Translations under genes and position numbers: made by a program
Part shown: positions 9,334 to 17,523 of the stretch, one piece after another
How the letters are laid out: every line of letters starts with the position of its first letter
Position numbering within the stretch: position 1 is the first letter of the stretch
The notes under the pieces: generated by a model
The model's input: only the letters and a program-made list of their open reading frames with translations
Told to the model about the DNA's origin: nothing
The model's database searches: none
From: Pedobacter sp. KBS0701
Lineage (GTDB): Bacteria; Bacteroidota; Bacteroidia; Sphingobacteriales; Sphingobacteriaceae
DNA: 64,000 nt
Direction of reading: 5' to 3'
Assembly (NCBI RefSeq): GCF_005938645.2
Contig: NZ_CP042171.1
Coordinates: forward strand, 1,364,001-1,428,000

Positions 9334-10782
9334 CTAAGAAGTTAAAACCCATGTATCTTTACTGCCACCGCCCTGCGAACTGTTTACCACAAGTGAACCC
9401 TCTTTTAAGGCTACCCTGGTTAAGCCTCCCGGAACAATCGAAATACCATCTGGTCCATTTAAGGCGAAGGGGCGGAGGTCTATTCTGCGCGGAGCCAGTT
9501 TCCCATTAATAAAACACGGCGCGGAAGACAGGCTGATGGTGGGTTGGGCAATAAAGTTGCGCGGATCTTTCAGTACCTCAATTTTGTATTCATCGGTTTC
9601 CTTTTCGCTGGCCGCATGCCCCATTAACATGCCGTAACCCCCACTTCCGTTGGTTTTTTTGATTACCATGGTATTAATGTTTGCAAAAACATAATCAAGC
9701 TCATCTTTATTGCTGAGCTGATAGGTGGGTACATTCTTTAATATAGGTTCCTCATTCAGGTAATACCTGATCATATCTGGTACATAGGTGTAAACGGCTT
9801 TATCGTCGGCTACGCCATTGCCTACTGCATTAATAATAGCTACATTACCTTTACGGTAAGCACCCATCAGGCCTGCTACGCCCAGTACGCTGTTTGGATT
9901 AAATACTAAAGGATCGAGATAATCATCATCCACCCTCCGGTAAATTACATCAACCTGCTGCAGGCCGGTGGTGGTTTTCATAAATACCTTTTGATTTTTA
10001 ACTACCAGATCACGCCCTTCTACCAATTCTACCCCCATTAAGCGGGCCAGGGTAGTATGTTCGTAATAGGCAGAATTATACATGCCCGGACTCAGCAGTA
10101 CAATTGTTGGGTTCGAAACTGCTCTGGGAGAGAGACTCATTAAATTTTTATATAATATGGCAGGATATTCGGTTACGCTCCTTACGCCGCACTGCGGAAT
10201 CAGGTCGGGGAACAGCCTTTTGGTAATTTCCCTGTTTTCGAGCATATAACTAACACCTGATGGGGTTCGGAGATTGTCTTCCAGTACGTAGAACGTGCCA
10301 TCGTGATCTCTGATCAGGTCTATTCCGGCGATATGGATGTAAATATCGTGCAATACATTTACATTGTGCATCTCCCTTAAAAAGTGCGGACAAGAATAAA
10401 TTACATTTATGGGTACAATTTGATCTTTTAAGATAAATTGATTGCTGTAAATGTCTTTAAGGAAAAGATTTAGCGCTTTTAGCCTTTGTTTTATTCCTTT
10501 TTCTATGAAAGACCACTCGATGGAAGTAATAATTCTCGGGATGATATCAAAAGGAAAGATTTTTTCGATGCCTTCACCGCTATCATATACCGTAAAGGTA
10601 ATACCTTGACTCATAAATAGCTTTTTAGCGAGTTCTTCCTTTTTGTTTAGATTTTCGAGAGACTCTTTAGAGAAATTGCTGATGAAATTTGCATAGTGAT
10701 TTCTGTAATTATCACCATTTAGAAACATTTCATCGTAAGTTTTGGGATGATTAAAATAATTTTTTATAAAATCTTCTATCAT
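9334..10782 (-). CDS. Circularly permuted type 2 ATP-grasp protein
   Basis: This 482-residue protein is the first gene of the operon. Family features are the FDIIPRII segment near 78, GIDLIRDHDGTFYVLEDNLRTPSGVSYMLENR near 155, the VIKKTNGSGGYGMLMG nucleotide-binding loop near 374, and DLRPFAL near 438. Such enzymes couple ATP hydrolysis to the ligation of a carboxylate to an amine; the family is predicted to make short peptides or amino-acid tags together with the alpha-E and transglutaminase-like partners encoded downstream. The real substrate is unknown. The end (SQGGGSKDTWVL) is typical of the family. Confidence 0.93.
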   Translation of the reverse strand: MIEDFIKNYFNHPKTYDEMFLNGDNYRNHYANFISNFSKESLENLNKKEELAKKLFMSQGITFTVYDSGEGIEKIFPFDIIPRIITSIEWSFIEKGIKQRLKALNLFLKDIYSNQFILKDQIVPINVIYSCPHFLREMHNVNVLHDIYIHIAGIDLIRDHDGTFYVLEDNLRTPSGVSYMLENREITKRLFPDLIPQCGVRSVTEYPAILYKNLMSLSPRAVSNPTIVLLSPGMYNSAYYEHTTLARLMGVELVEGRDLVVKNQKVFMKTTTGLQQVDVIYRRVDDDYLDPLVFNPNSVLGVAGLMGAYRKGNVAIINAVGNGVADDKAVYTYVPDMIRYYLNEEPILKNVPTYQLSNKDELDYVFANINTMVIKKTNGSGGYGMLMGHAASEKETDEYKIEVLKDPRNFIAQPTISLSSAPCFINGKLAPRRIDLRPFALNGPDGISIVPGGLTRVALKEGSLVVNSSQGGGSKDTWVLTS

Positions 10783-10951
10783 TTCGCTTAAATATTTCCT
10801 TAAATTATAATTTTTTGACTAAATAAATAGCTTTTAAGGGTAAATATTTGTTTTTGTAGTTAATTATGTCTGTTGATTTGATTTTTATTGTCTTAATATT
10901 AGTGTTTTATCTAATTTTTTATAAAAAAATTAAATTTTTTAATAAAAATAC

Positions 10952-10981
10952 TTGCTGGTATGGATAAAGTTTGTACTTTTG
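10952..10981 (+). promoter_or_regulatory. Bacteroidota-type promoter
   Basis: TTG at 10952-10954, then 19 bases, then TACTTTTG at 10974-10981 (consensus TAnnTTTG). The spacing and -7 box match the promoter of tRNA-His in this window. It points into the hairpins at 11016 and 11098, with no protein gene in between. Confidence 0.65.
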
Positions 10982-10987
10982 TAATGC

Positions 10988-11045
10988 TCGTTAATTATTA
11001 TTATATATTTGGTTTAAAAAAAGCGCTGGCAACGGCGCTTTTTTT
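10988..11045 (+). ncRNA. Candidate short RNA ending in an intrinsic terminator
   Basis: Transcription from the promoter at 10952-10981 would start near 10988 and meet, at 11016-11045, a hairpin with an 11-bp stem (seven A then GCGC, paired with GCGC then seven T) that looks like a strong terminator. The transcript would be only about 55 bases. Read-through would reach a second hairpin at 11098-11130. It matches no RNA family I recognise; it could also be an untranslated remnant. Confidence 0.35.
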
Positions 11046-11097
11046 ATAAAACTTCAAGACTTATTCATAATCAACATAAACCAAACAACCTAAACCA

Positions 11098-11130
11098 AGA
11101 AAGCTCCAGATAACTGGGGCTTTTCTTTTT
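11098..11130 (+). terminator. Intrinsic terminator
   Basis: AGAAAGCTCCAG pairs with CTGGGGCTTTTCT (one G-U pair and one bulge) and is followed by a T-run. It ends plus-strand transcription although no protein gene precedes it. Confidence 0.65.
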
Positions 11131-11186
11131 TTATATTTATTTCAATCGGTTAACTGTAGGATAAAGCTTGGTGGAGGGTAGTAGTT

Positions 11187-12010
11187 TTGTCATCTCCACG
11201 CATGCGGGAATCTTAATGCGATATGCTTTTCCTTTTATAACTTATAAAATCCTTTTAGATCTGCGGTCCTTTTCTGCGCGATTAGCGGGAAACAAACTAA
11301 TTTTGTGGTTTAAAGTTTTTCCCGCAGATTTAAGAAGATAAGAAACGCAGATTAAACAGATATTGAGTTAAGGATTAAGAAATGTCGTCATCCTCGCTTA
11401 TGCGGGAATCTTAATGCGGTATGCTTTTCCTTTTATAACTTATACAATCCCTCTAGTTCTGCGGGCCTTTTCTGCGCGATTAGCGGGAAACAAATGAATT
11501 TGCATTTAAGGTTTTTCCCGCAGATTTAAGAAGATAAGAAACGCAGATTAAACAGATATTGAGTTAAGGGCTAAGAAATGTCGTCATCCTCGCTTATGCG
11601 GGAATCTTAATGCTATATGCTTTTCCCTTTTATAACTTATACAATCCCTCTAGTTCTGCGGGCCTTTTTTGCGTCCTCAGCGGGAAACAAATGAATTTGC
11701 ATTTAGGTTTTTCCCGCAGATTTAAAAAGATAAGAAACCCAGATTAAACAGGTATTGAGTTAAGGGCTAAGAAATGTCGTCATCCTCGCTTATGCGGGAA
11801 TCTTAATGCGGTATGCTTTACAATTCCCTTTATAACTTATAAATTCCCTTTAAATCTGCGGCCCTTTTCCGCGTCATCAGCGGGAAACAAACTAATTTTG
11901 TGGTTTAAAGTTTTTTCCGCAGATTTAAGAAGATAAGAAACGCAGATTAAACAGGTATTGAGCTAAGGATTAACAAATGTCCTCATCCTCGCGCATGTGG
12001 CGATCTTATG
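11187..12010. repeat. Tandem array of four 196-198 bp units
   Basis: The marker GCGGGAATC begins at 11204, 11402, 11598 and 11794, giving periods of 198, 196 and 196; a degenerate fifth start lies near 11996. Each unit carries an internal inverted pair (ATCTGCGG...CCCGCAGATTT), the phrase GATTAGCGGGAAAC, and ends in TAAGAAACGCAGATTAAACAG. Units differ by point changes and small indels, so the array is not a recent perfect duplication. No open frame persists through it. Confidence 0.9.
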
Positions 12011-12094
12011 CTGTAGTACTGGTACTTCGTCAAATTTTTTATACAAAAAAAAGCTACCTGATTTGGATAGCTTTCAATATATGTTTTGTTGTTG

Positions 12095-12622
12095 TTATTC
12101 TTCAGAATAAGTAATTTTATTCACATGTTTATCGATTTCCCATCTTCCGGTACCTTCTTCGCCAATCACTTCGAATAATTCTAATGCTCTGCGTGCTTTA
12201 TACTCTTCTTCGCGTTGTTCTTTCAAGAACCAGTTCAAAAATTCCATGGTTACAAAATCCTGCTCTTTATGGCATTTAGCAGCCAGGTTTTTAAAACTCT
12301 GGGTAATGGCAATCTCTGCTTCTAAAGCATCTTCGAAAACTTCTCTGAATCCGGCAAATTCGGTTTTGATGCCAGAAACTTCCGGAGATATTGCGTTTCC
12401 ACCCATATCCAAAACATATTTGAACAATTTCAATTGGTGTACTCTTTCTTCTTCAGATTGCTTTAAGAAATAATCTGCTGAAAAATCAAATCCATTTTGG
12501 TCACACCAGGATGACATGGATAAATATAGTGATGAAGAGTGTGCTTCTTTTTTGATCTGCTGATTTAATAATGTTTCAATATCCTGTGATATTAAACATT
12601 TAATGCGCATTAAGTCTTTCAT
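12095..12622 (-). CDS. Non-heme ferritin
   Basis: This 175-residue four-helix protein stores iron as a ferric mineral in a 24-mer shell. The ferroxidase-type residues are visible: Glu26 in the first helix, the EEERVH segment (Glu59, His62), and KEQREEEYKARR in the fourth helix. The start used is the ATG at 12622; the ATG four codons later (MRIKCLISQDIE) is also possible. It is a single gene, and the array of 198-bp repeats ends just downstream of it. Confidence 0.92.
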   Translation of the reverse strand: MKDLMRIKCLISQDIETLLNQQIKKEAHSSSLYLSMSSWCDQNGFDFSADYFLKQSEEERVHQLKLFKYVLDMGGNAISPEVSGIKTEFAGFREVFEDALEAEIAITQSFKNLAAKCHKEQDFVTMEFLNWFLKEQREEEYKARRALELFEVIGEEGTGRWEIDKHVNKITYSEE

Positions 12623-13473
12623 AATTTTCTTTGCTTAACTAATAATACAAATGTAACATCAAATTAACCAGATTGTGTGATTTATTTGTAATATGAAATT
12701 AGTCTAAATTGCTGATAATTAGTTATTTGTAATCAGTTTAAATAAGGTGGAATGGATCATGTAAGAGGTAAGACGGATGATGGAAAATGGAAGGATAACG
12801 CGAGACGGATAGTGGTTGAGGATCAGAAGGATAAAGATCAGTTTTCAGTTGGCAATTTTCAGTCAGTAGTTTCCAATGAATTAAATCATGTGAATAATTT
12901 AGGATCAGAGAGTGGTAATATATCGAAATCTACCTGGTGATCGTCATCCTGAGAGATAGTTTATTGTGTAAAAATCAACATAAGTGACAGTAATTAATCT
13001 GTGTTTTTAAAAAAAAACTCAATTTTTCGTCCTTTCGAGCGGAGTGCTGCCTGTACCGATTTTACATCGGTAACGCAGTCGAGACCGAGGAGGCTCTTCG
13101 AAGCAAAATCTATTTTGATAGCTCTCTCCACTTCGCGTTGCTCCGGTCGAGATGACGAGCTTTTTTTGGAATCTGTCAATGGTAGCTTGTTGAAAGGATT
13201 GTTTTAAATGTTTCACAAGGCTTTTCGATACTTCGCCAAGCTCAGTACAGGCCAGGCTCAACGTGGCAAATTCAATTGAATTCCAATTTATGATAAGGCC
13301 TCGGCGCACAGAATGGATAACCAAGCAATTATTGAATGGCAGTGAGGTAAGCAGGAAATTTTGAGTTAACGCTTTTAAACTGGCTGTTTAATATTAGCAG
13401 TTAACCAACTTAAACAATTAACCCGAAGAATAGCCGGCAATTTTCAGTTACCAATGGACAAATGACTAATGAA
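12623..13473. other. Intergenic region, repeats only
   Basis: I see no convincing gene. Short open frames here have no family features and cross the dispersed repeat at 13029-13157. Phrases such as CTTCGCCAAGCTCAGTACAGG (about 13230) also recur as fragments of intergenic repeat families in this type of genome. Confidence 0.55.
13029..13157. repeat. Dispersed palindromic repeat, copy 3
   Basis: It opens with CGTCCTTTCGAGCGGAGTGC and closes with CTCCGGTCGAGATGACG. The middle CTGTACCGATTTTACATCGG plus AACGCAGTCGAGA is shared almost exactly with the copy at 27773, so these two belong to one subtype. Confidence 0.75.
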
Positions 13474-13833
13474 CTAGTAAACTAATCTATAGAGGCAGTC
13501 GCTGATGATGTGGTTGAGTTTGAACATGGTGAAAGTACCATGCAACAGATCTTTTAAGGCAATAATTTCCAATGCACTTAATAAATAGATGTGTTCGCAA
13601 CCATTAAAGGTAACCAGTTCGAAATCGGCTTTGTGGGTATTTAAAAGGAGTGCTTCAATATCAATCTGTTCTACAACAGCTTTTAATTTCAGAAGAGACA
13701 GGCAATTGAAACGTGCAAATTTACCGCCAAAATCTACATAAAAGCAGTTTAACTTATCTGACTGATAAATTGAACCATGGGTATTTGAGAATACGTTAAC
13801 CAGTTGGTTAATATCTATACACGCTTTTTCCAT
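13474..13833 (-). CDS. Conserved-looking hypothetical protein
   Basis: This 119-residue soluble protein begins MEKACIDINQLV. It has no signal peptide, membrane segment or known motif; it is rich in Leu, Ile and Phe with several Cys and His residues, and it looks like a compact mixed fold (FYVDFGGKFARFNCLSLLKL, ALEIIALKDLL). Its codon use matches neighbouring chromosomal genes, and it sits alone between the repeat-rich gap and the GNAT gene. I do not recognise the family. Confidence 0.6.
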   Translation of the reverse strand: MEKACIDINQLVNVFSNTHGSIYQSDKLNCFYVDFGGKFARFNCLSLLKLKAVVEQIDIEALLLNTHKADFELVTFNGCEHIYLLSALEIIALKDLLHGTFTMFKLNHIISDCLYRLVY

Positions 13834-13944
13834 CGGTTACAAAAATTGGTATTATTTAGATTAAATACAAATAAAAACCAAAATAAATTTAGAAGCGGTT
13901 GGGGTTAGGCGTTTAGCAGTACAGAGATGATGCCCAGAGGCTAA

Positions 13945-14505
13945 TTATTTTATTTTAAAAACCATGTGATGGTATAATCCTCCCATAAACTGTTTCTCGT
14001 TCTGGATAACGAAATCCATTTTTTCGTAAAGCCTTAATGCGTTTGGATTATTTTGTTCTACCAATAGGCCAACATTATGATGGCCAAGTTGTTTAGCCCA
14101 GTCTATACCTGCTTTAATCAGCTGTTTTCCAATTCCTTTTCTCTGGGCTTCTGGATTGACGCTGATGCTATCCAGGTAAAACTCTCCATTTTCGGTTTCT
14201 GTGCCTTGGTTGACGTCATTTGCATGGTAGTGTGCGGCTACATAATGAAGAAATGGTTTGCGGAGTTCGGGCAGTTTTCCTCCATCATAAGCATTCAGTG
14301 ATCCCAAGACTTTACCTTCTTCTTCATAAACCAGTGTATTTTCATAACTGTATTGATTGCCCTGTTGAATAAAGAAGTAGCTGAATATCTGATTGATTAT
14401 ATTTTCATCTTCAACATTGGTTAGTTTCTGAGCCAGTTTGTCCATGGCCCGGATAATCAATGGCACTACAACTGTAGCATCTGAAGGTGTTGCTGGTCTG
14501 ATCAT
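13945..14505 (-). CDS. GNAT-family N-acetyltransferase
   Basis: This 186-residue protein opens MIRPATPSDATVVVPLI, the usual GNAT start, and has the acetyl-CoA loop QRKGIGKQLI near residue 121, preceded by LDSISVNPEA, followed by LLVEQNNPNALRLYEKMDF, the typical C-terminal helix-strand pair. The family transfers an acyl group from acyl-CoA to an amine; the acceptor here is unknown. Its start codon directly follows the stop codon of the metallo-beta-lactamase-fold gene, so the two are probably co-transcribed. Confidence 0.9.
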   Translation of the reverse strand: MIRPATPSDATVVVPLIIRAMDKLAQKLTNVEDENIINQIFSYFFIQQGNQYSYENTLVYEEEGKVLGSLNAYDGGKLPELRKPFLHYVAAHYHANDVNQGTETENGEFYLDSISVNPEAQRKGIGKQLIKAGIDWAKQLGHHNVGLLVEQNNPNALRLYEKMDFVIQNEKQFMGGLYHHMVFKIK

Positions 14506-15345
14506 TTATACGTCGCTTAGCTTAAAGGTTTCTGCCACGCGGATTCCCTTTTCGGTGCGTTGGAGGGTACAGCATTCGTTAATGGGATCGTGCTCTAAGT
14601 ACAATATATAGTTGTTGTTAACGGCTTCTTCTAAAAAGGTCTGCTTTTCGGTTAACGTTTTTAGAGGGAACATATCATAAGCCATAACGTAGGGCAGGGG
14701 CAGGTGACCTACTGAAGGCAAAAGATCAGCCATATACACGATGGTTCTGCCTTTGTAGCTGATTTTGGGTAACATCATAGCATCAGTATGGCCGTAAGCA
14801 AAACTGATATTGATATTTTTTTGCCATTCGATACTTTCTTCTTCCGGCACAAATTTAAGCTGCCCGCTTTCCTGGATCGGAAGAATGTTTTCTTTTAAGA
14901 AAGAAGCTTTCTCCCTTGCATTTGGCTCTACTGCCCACTGCCAGTGTTTTTCGTTGCTCCAGTATGTAGCGTTTTTAAAAGCTGGTGAAAGTTTTTCGTC
15001 TTCTCTTATAATAGCTCCGCCCACATGATCAAAGTGCAGGTGTGTCAGGAAAACATCAGTAATATCTGCAGTGCTAAAACCCAATTTGGAGAGCGATTTT
15101 TCCATAGAATCATCACCATGCAGATAATAATGACTGAAAAATTTTTCATCCTGTTTATTTCCAATCCCAGTATCCACTAAAATTAACTGGTTGCCTTCTT
15201 CTATCAATAAACAGCGCATGGCCCAGGTGCAAAGGTTATTGCTATCGGCAGGATTGGTTTTTTGCCAGATGGCCTTGGGTACAACGCCAAACATTGCGCC
15301 GCCATCTAATTTAAATAAGCCTGTGTTTATGGTGTGGAGTTTCAT
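14506..15345 (-). CDS. Metallo-beta-lactamase-fold hydrolase
   Basis: This 279-residue protein has the zinc-binding motif THLHFDHVGG near residue 100, LVDTGIGNK near 57, and later His/Asp positions in SFAYGHTDAM (near 190), YMADLLPSVGHLP (near 208) and LEHDP (near 252). There is no signal peptide, so it is likely cytoplasmic. The family includes lactonases and other hydrolases; the organisation resembles quorum-lactonase-like or YtnP-like members, but the substrate cannot be given. It is the upstream gene of a two-gene unit with the GNAT gene. Confidence 0.9.
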   Translation of the reverse strand: MKLHTINTGLFKLDGGAMFGVVPKAIWQKTNPADSNNLCTWAMRCLLIEEGNQLILVDTGIGNKQDEKFFSHYYLHGDDSMEKSLSKLGFSTADITDVFLTHLHFDHVGGAIIREDEKLSPAFKNATYWSNEKHWQWAVEPNAREKASFLKENILPIQESGQLKFVPEEESIEWQKNINISFAYGHTDAMMLPKISYKGRTIVYMADLLPSVGHLPLPYVMAYDMFPLKTLTEKQTFLEEAVNNNYILYLEHDPINECCTLQRTEKGIRVAETFKLSDV

Positions 15346-15439
15346 TTTTTTAGTATCGAGTAGTCCAGTATCAAGTATTTAGTATCGAGTATCAAGAAGC
15401 TATTATTAAATATCAAGATTGGAATTGGCTAAAAATAAG

Positions 15440-15468
15440 AAAACCCTTTAGGATTAACTAAAGAGTTT
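15440..15468 (-). terminator. Terminator of lpdA
   Basis: Minus-strand stem: AAACTCTTTAG pairs with CTAAAGGGTTT (one A-G mismatch), followed by a T-rich tail. It lies about 65 bases beyond the lpdA stop. Confidence 0.6.
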
Positions 15469-15532
15469 CTGTAATAATATTGGTTTTATTTGTGGTGTTG
15501 GCCTTAAGCCTTCCACCTTTAAACCTTCTGCC

Positions 15533-16921
15533 TTATAGGTGGATCACTTCTCCGTAGGCATCAGCGGCAGCTTCCATAATGGCTTCGCTCATGGTTGGGT
15601 GAGGGTGAACAGATTTAATCATTTCATGACCAGTAGTTTCCAATTTACGGGCAACTACAATTTCGGCGATCATTTCAGTAACGTTGGCACCAATCATGTG
15701 TGCACCTAATAATTCTCCGTATTTAGCATCGAAAATTAGTTTTACGAAACCATCTTTAGCACCGGCAGCACTGGCTTTACCTGATGCTGAGAATGGGAAT
15801 TTACCGATTTTTAATTCGTAGCCAGCTGCTTTTGCTGCTTTTTCGGTATAACCTACTGAAGCAATTTCTGGTGTGCAATAAGTACAGCCCGGGATGTTGT
15901 TATAATCTAACGGCTCAACATGCTGACCAGCGATTTTCTCTACGCAGATAATGCCTTCTGCAGAAGCAACATGCGCTAAAGCTTGTCCGCCTACTACGTC
16001 GCCAATGGCATAATAACCTTTAACTGAAGTATTATAAAATTCGTCAGTAACAATTTTGCCTTTCTCTGTTTTGATCCCTGTCTCTTCTAAACCAATGTTT
16101 TCGATGTTAGCTACAATACCTGCTGCCGAAAGCACGATATCTGCCTCGATAGTCTGCATACCCGAAGCAGTTTTAACAGAAACTTTACAACCTGCACCGC
16201 TGGTATCAACCGATTCAACACTTGCTGAGGTCATTACATCGATACCCACTTTTTTCAGGCTGCGTAACAATTGTTTAGATACATCTTCGTCTTCCACCGG
16301 AACAACGTTATCCATAAATTCTACAATGGTTACTTTGGTACCCATGGTCGCATAGAAATAAGCAAACTCTACACCAATAGCTCCAGAACCTACTACTACC
16401 ATGCTTTTTGGTAATTCAGGAAGTACCATGGCCTGGCGGTAGCCGATAATTTTTTTGCCATCCTGTTTCAGGTTAGGTAGTTCCCTTGAACGGGCACCTG
16501 TAGCAATGATGATATTTTTAGCACTTAGTTCCTGTTGAGAACCATCCGCACCTTTAACTTCTAATTTGTTTCCTGGTTTTACTTTACCAGTGCCCATAAT
16601 GACGTCAATTTTATTTTTTTTCATTAAAAATTGAACGCCTTTGCTCATGCCATCAGCAACGCCACGGCTGCGTTTTACCACAGCAGCAAAATCTGCAGTT
16701 GCACCAGCAGTAGTAATTCCGTAATCAGCAGCATGATTAATATATTCGAAAACCTGAGCGCTTTTTAAAAGTGCTTTAGTAGGGATACAGCCCCAGTTTA
16801 AACAAATACCACCTAATGATTCACGCTCAACAATTGCAACTTTTAGTCCCAATTGAGAAGCTCTGATTGCAGCTACGTAACCACCTGGGCCGCTGCCTAA
16901 AACAATAACGTCGTAATTCAT
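15533..16921 (-). CDS. lpdA: Dihydrolipoyl dehydrogenase
   Basis: This 462-residue flavoprotein is the E3 subunit of 2-oxo-acid dehydrogenase complexes and reoxidises dihydrolipoyl groups with NAD+. It has the FAD loop GSGPGGYVAAI near residue 9, the redox-active disulphide GGICLNWGCIPTK near 38, the NAD loop VGSGAIGVEFAYF near 176, an AIGDV block near 308, and the C-terminal HPHPTMSEA with the catalytic His-Glu pair near 440. Length and motifs are complete. The E1/E2 genes are not adjacent, so it probably serves several complexes. Confidence 0.97.
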   Translation of the reverse strand: MNYDVIVLGSGPGGYVAAIRASQLGLKVAIVERESLGGICLNWGCIPTKALLKSAQVFEYINHAADYGITTAGATADFAAVVKRSRGVADGMSKGVQFLMKKNKIDVIMGTGKVKPGNKLEVKGADGSQQELSAKNIIIATGARSRELPNLKQDGKKIIGYRQAMVLPELPKSMVVVGSGAIGVEFAYFYATMGTKVTIVEFMDNVVPVEDEDVSKQLLRSLKKVGIDVMTSASVESVDTSGAGCKVSVKTASGMQTIEADIVLSAAGIVANIENIGLEETGIKTEKGKIVTDEFYNTSVKGYYAIGDVVGGQALAHVASAEGIICVEKIAGQHVEPLDYNNIPGCTYCTPEIASVGYTEKAAKAAGYELKIGKFPFSASGKASAAGAKDGFVKLIFDAKYGELLGAHMIGANVTEMIAEIVVARKLETTGHEMIKSVHPHPTMSEAIMEAAADAYGEVIHL

Positions 16922-17523
16922 CTGTTTTTTAATCTATTTTAAAGAGATTTGTTTTTAATTGTTTTATACCTGTAATCTGCTCAATTATCCCTTAATACGG
17001 GTTGTCTACATCCAGATTACAAAATTTAAAAGATCTTCATCCTGCAACAATCGCTCAAAACTAAAAAAAAAATGTCAATTGGCTTCGGTGAATATTGAGA
17101 TAACTGTTAAAAATTACAATGATTGAATATTGTTGCCTCAAATTTATGGTTGCCTGTTGATTAGTGTTTGTGCTTTTGCCGATGAAAAGTAAATATTTAA
17201 CGATAGGTTTAATTTATCGTGTTTTTACATAAAAAGTTATTGTTTACAGGCGTTATTGGAAAAATACCAACATTACATCGTCTTTTATGCGTAAATTATA
17301 ACTAGTCAAAGGTTTTGTTATGAATAATCTATTTATATGGTCAAAGTATTGATAAACTGAAAGTTATAATCTGCTCAATATGTGTTAAATGTTGAAAAGT
17401 TTTGCCTGACTTAATAATAATTTAACATTAGATGTTAAAATGTGTTAAATTTAATTAGGACATTTGCAGCTTAATATCATTAATTAGATTATTCAACAAC
17501 AAAAAACATTTAAAAAACAAAGT
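16922..17523. other. AT-rich intergenic region between divergent genes
   Basis: The 600 bases between lpdA (minus) and the TonB receptor (plus) are AT-rich with no open frame of note. Both promoters must lie here. Just before the receptor, ACATTTGC (about 17460) resembles a -7 box with one mismatch. Confidence 0.5.

Larger units (their letters stand above)
10783..12094. other. Long intergenic region (1.3 kb)
   Basis: No protein gene is supported here. It holds an AT-rich promoter zone for the ATP-grasp operon, a plus-strand promoter with two hairpins (10952-11130), and the tandem array of 196-198 bp units (11187-12010). Confidence 0.6.

Noticed and set aside
12752..12940. Plus-strand frame of 62 codons in the gap after ferritin
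   Set aside because: Composition is charged and repetitive (KDKDQ, GKTDDGKW), no start signal, no relatives recognised.
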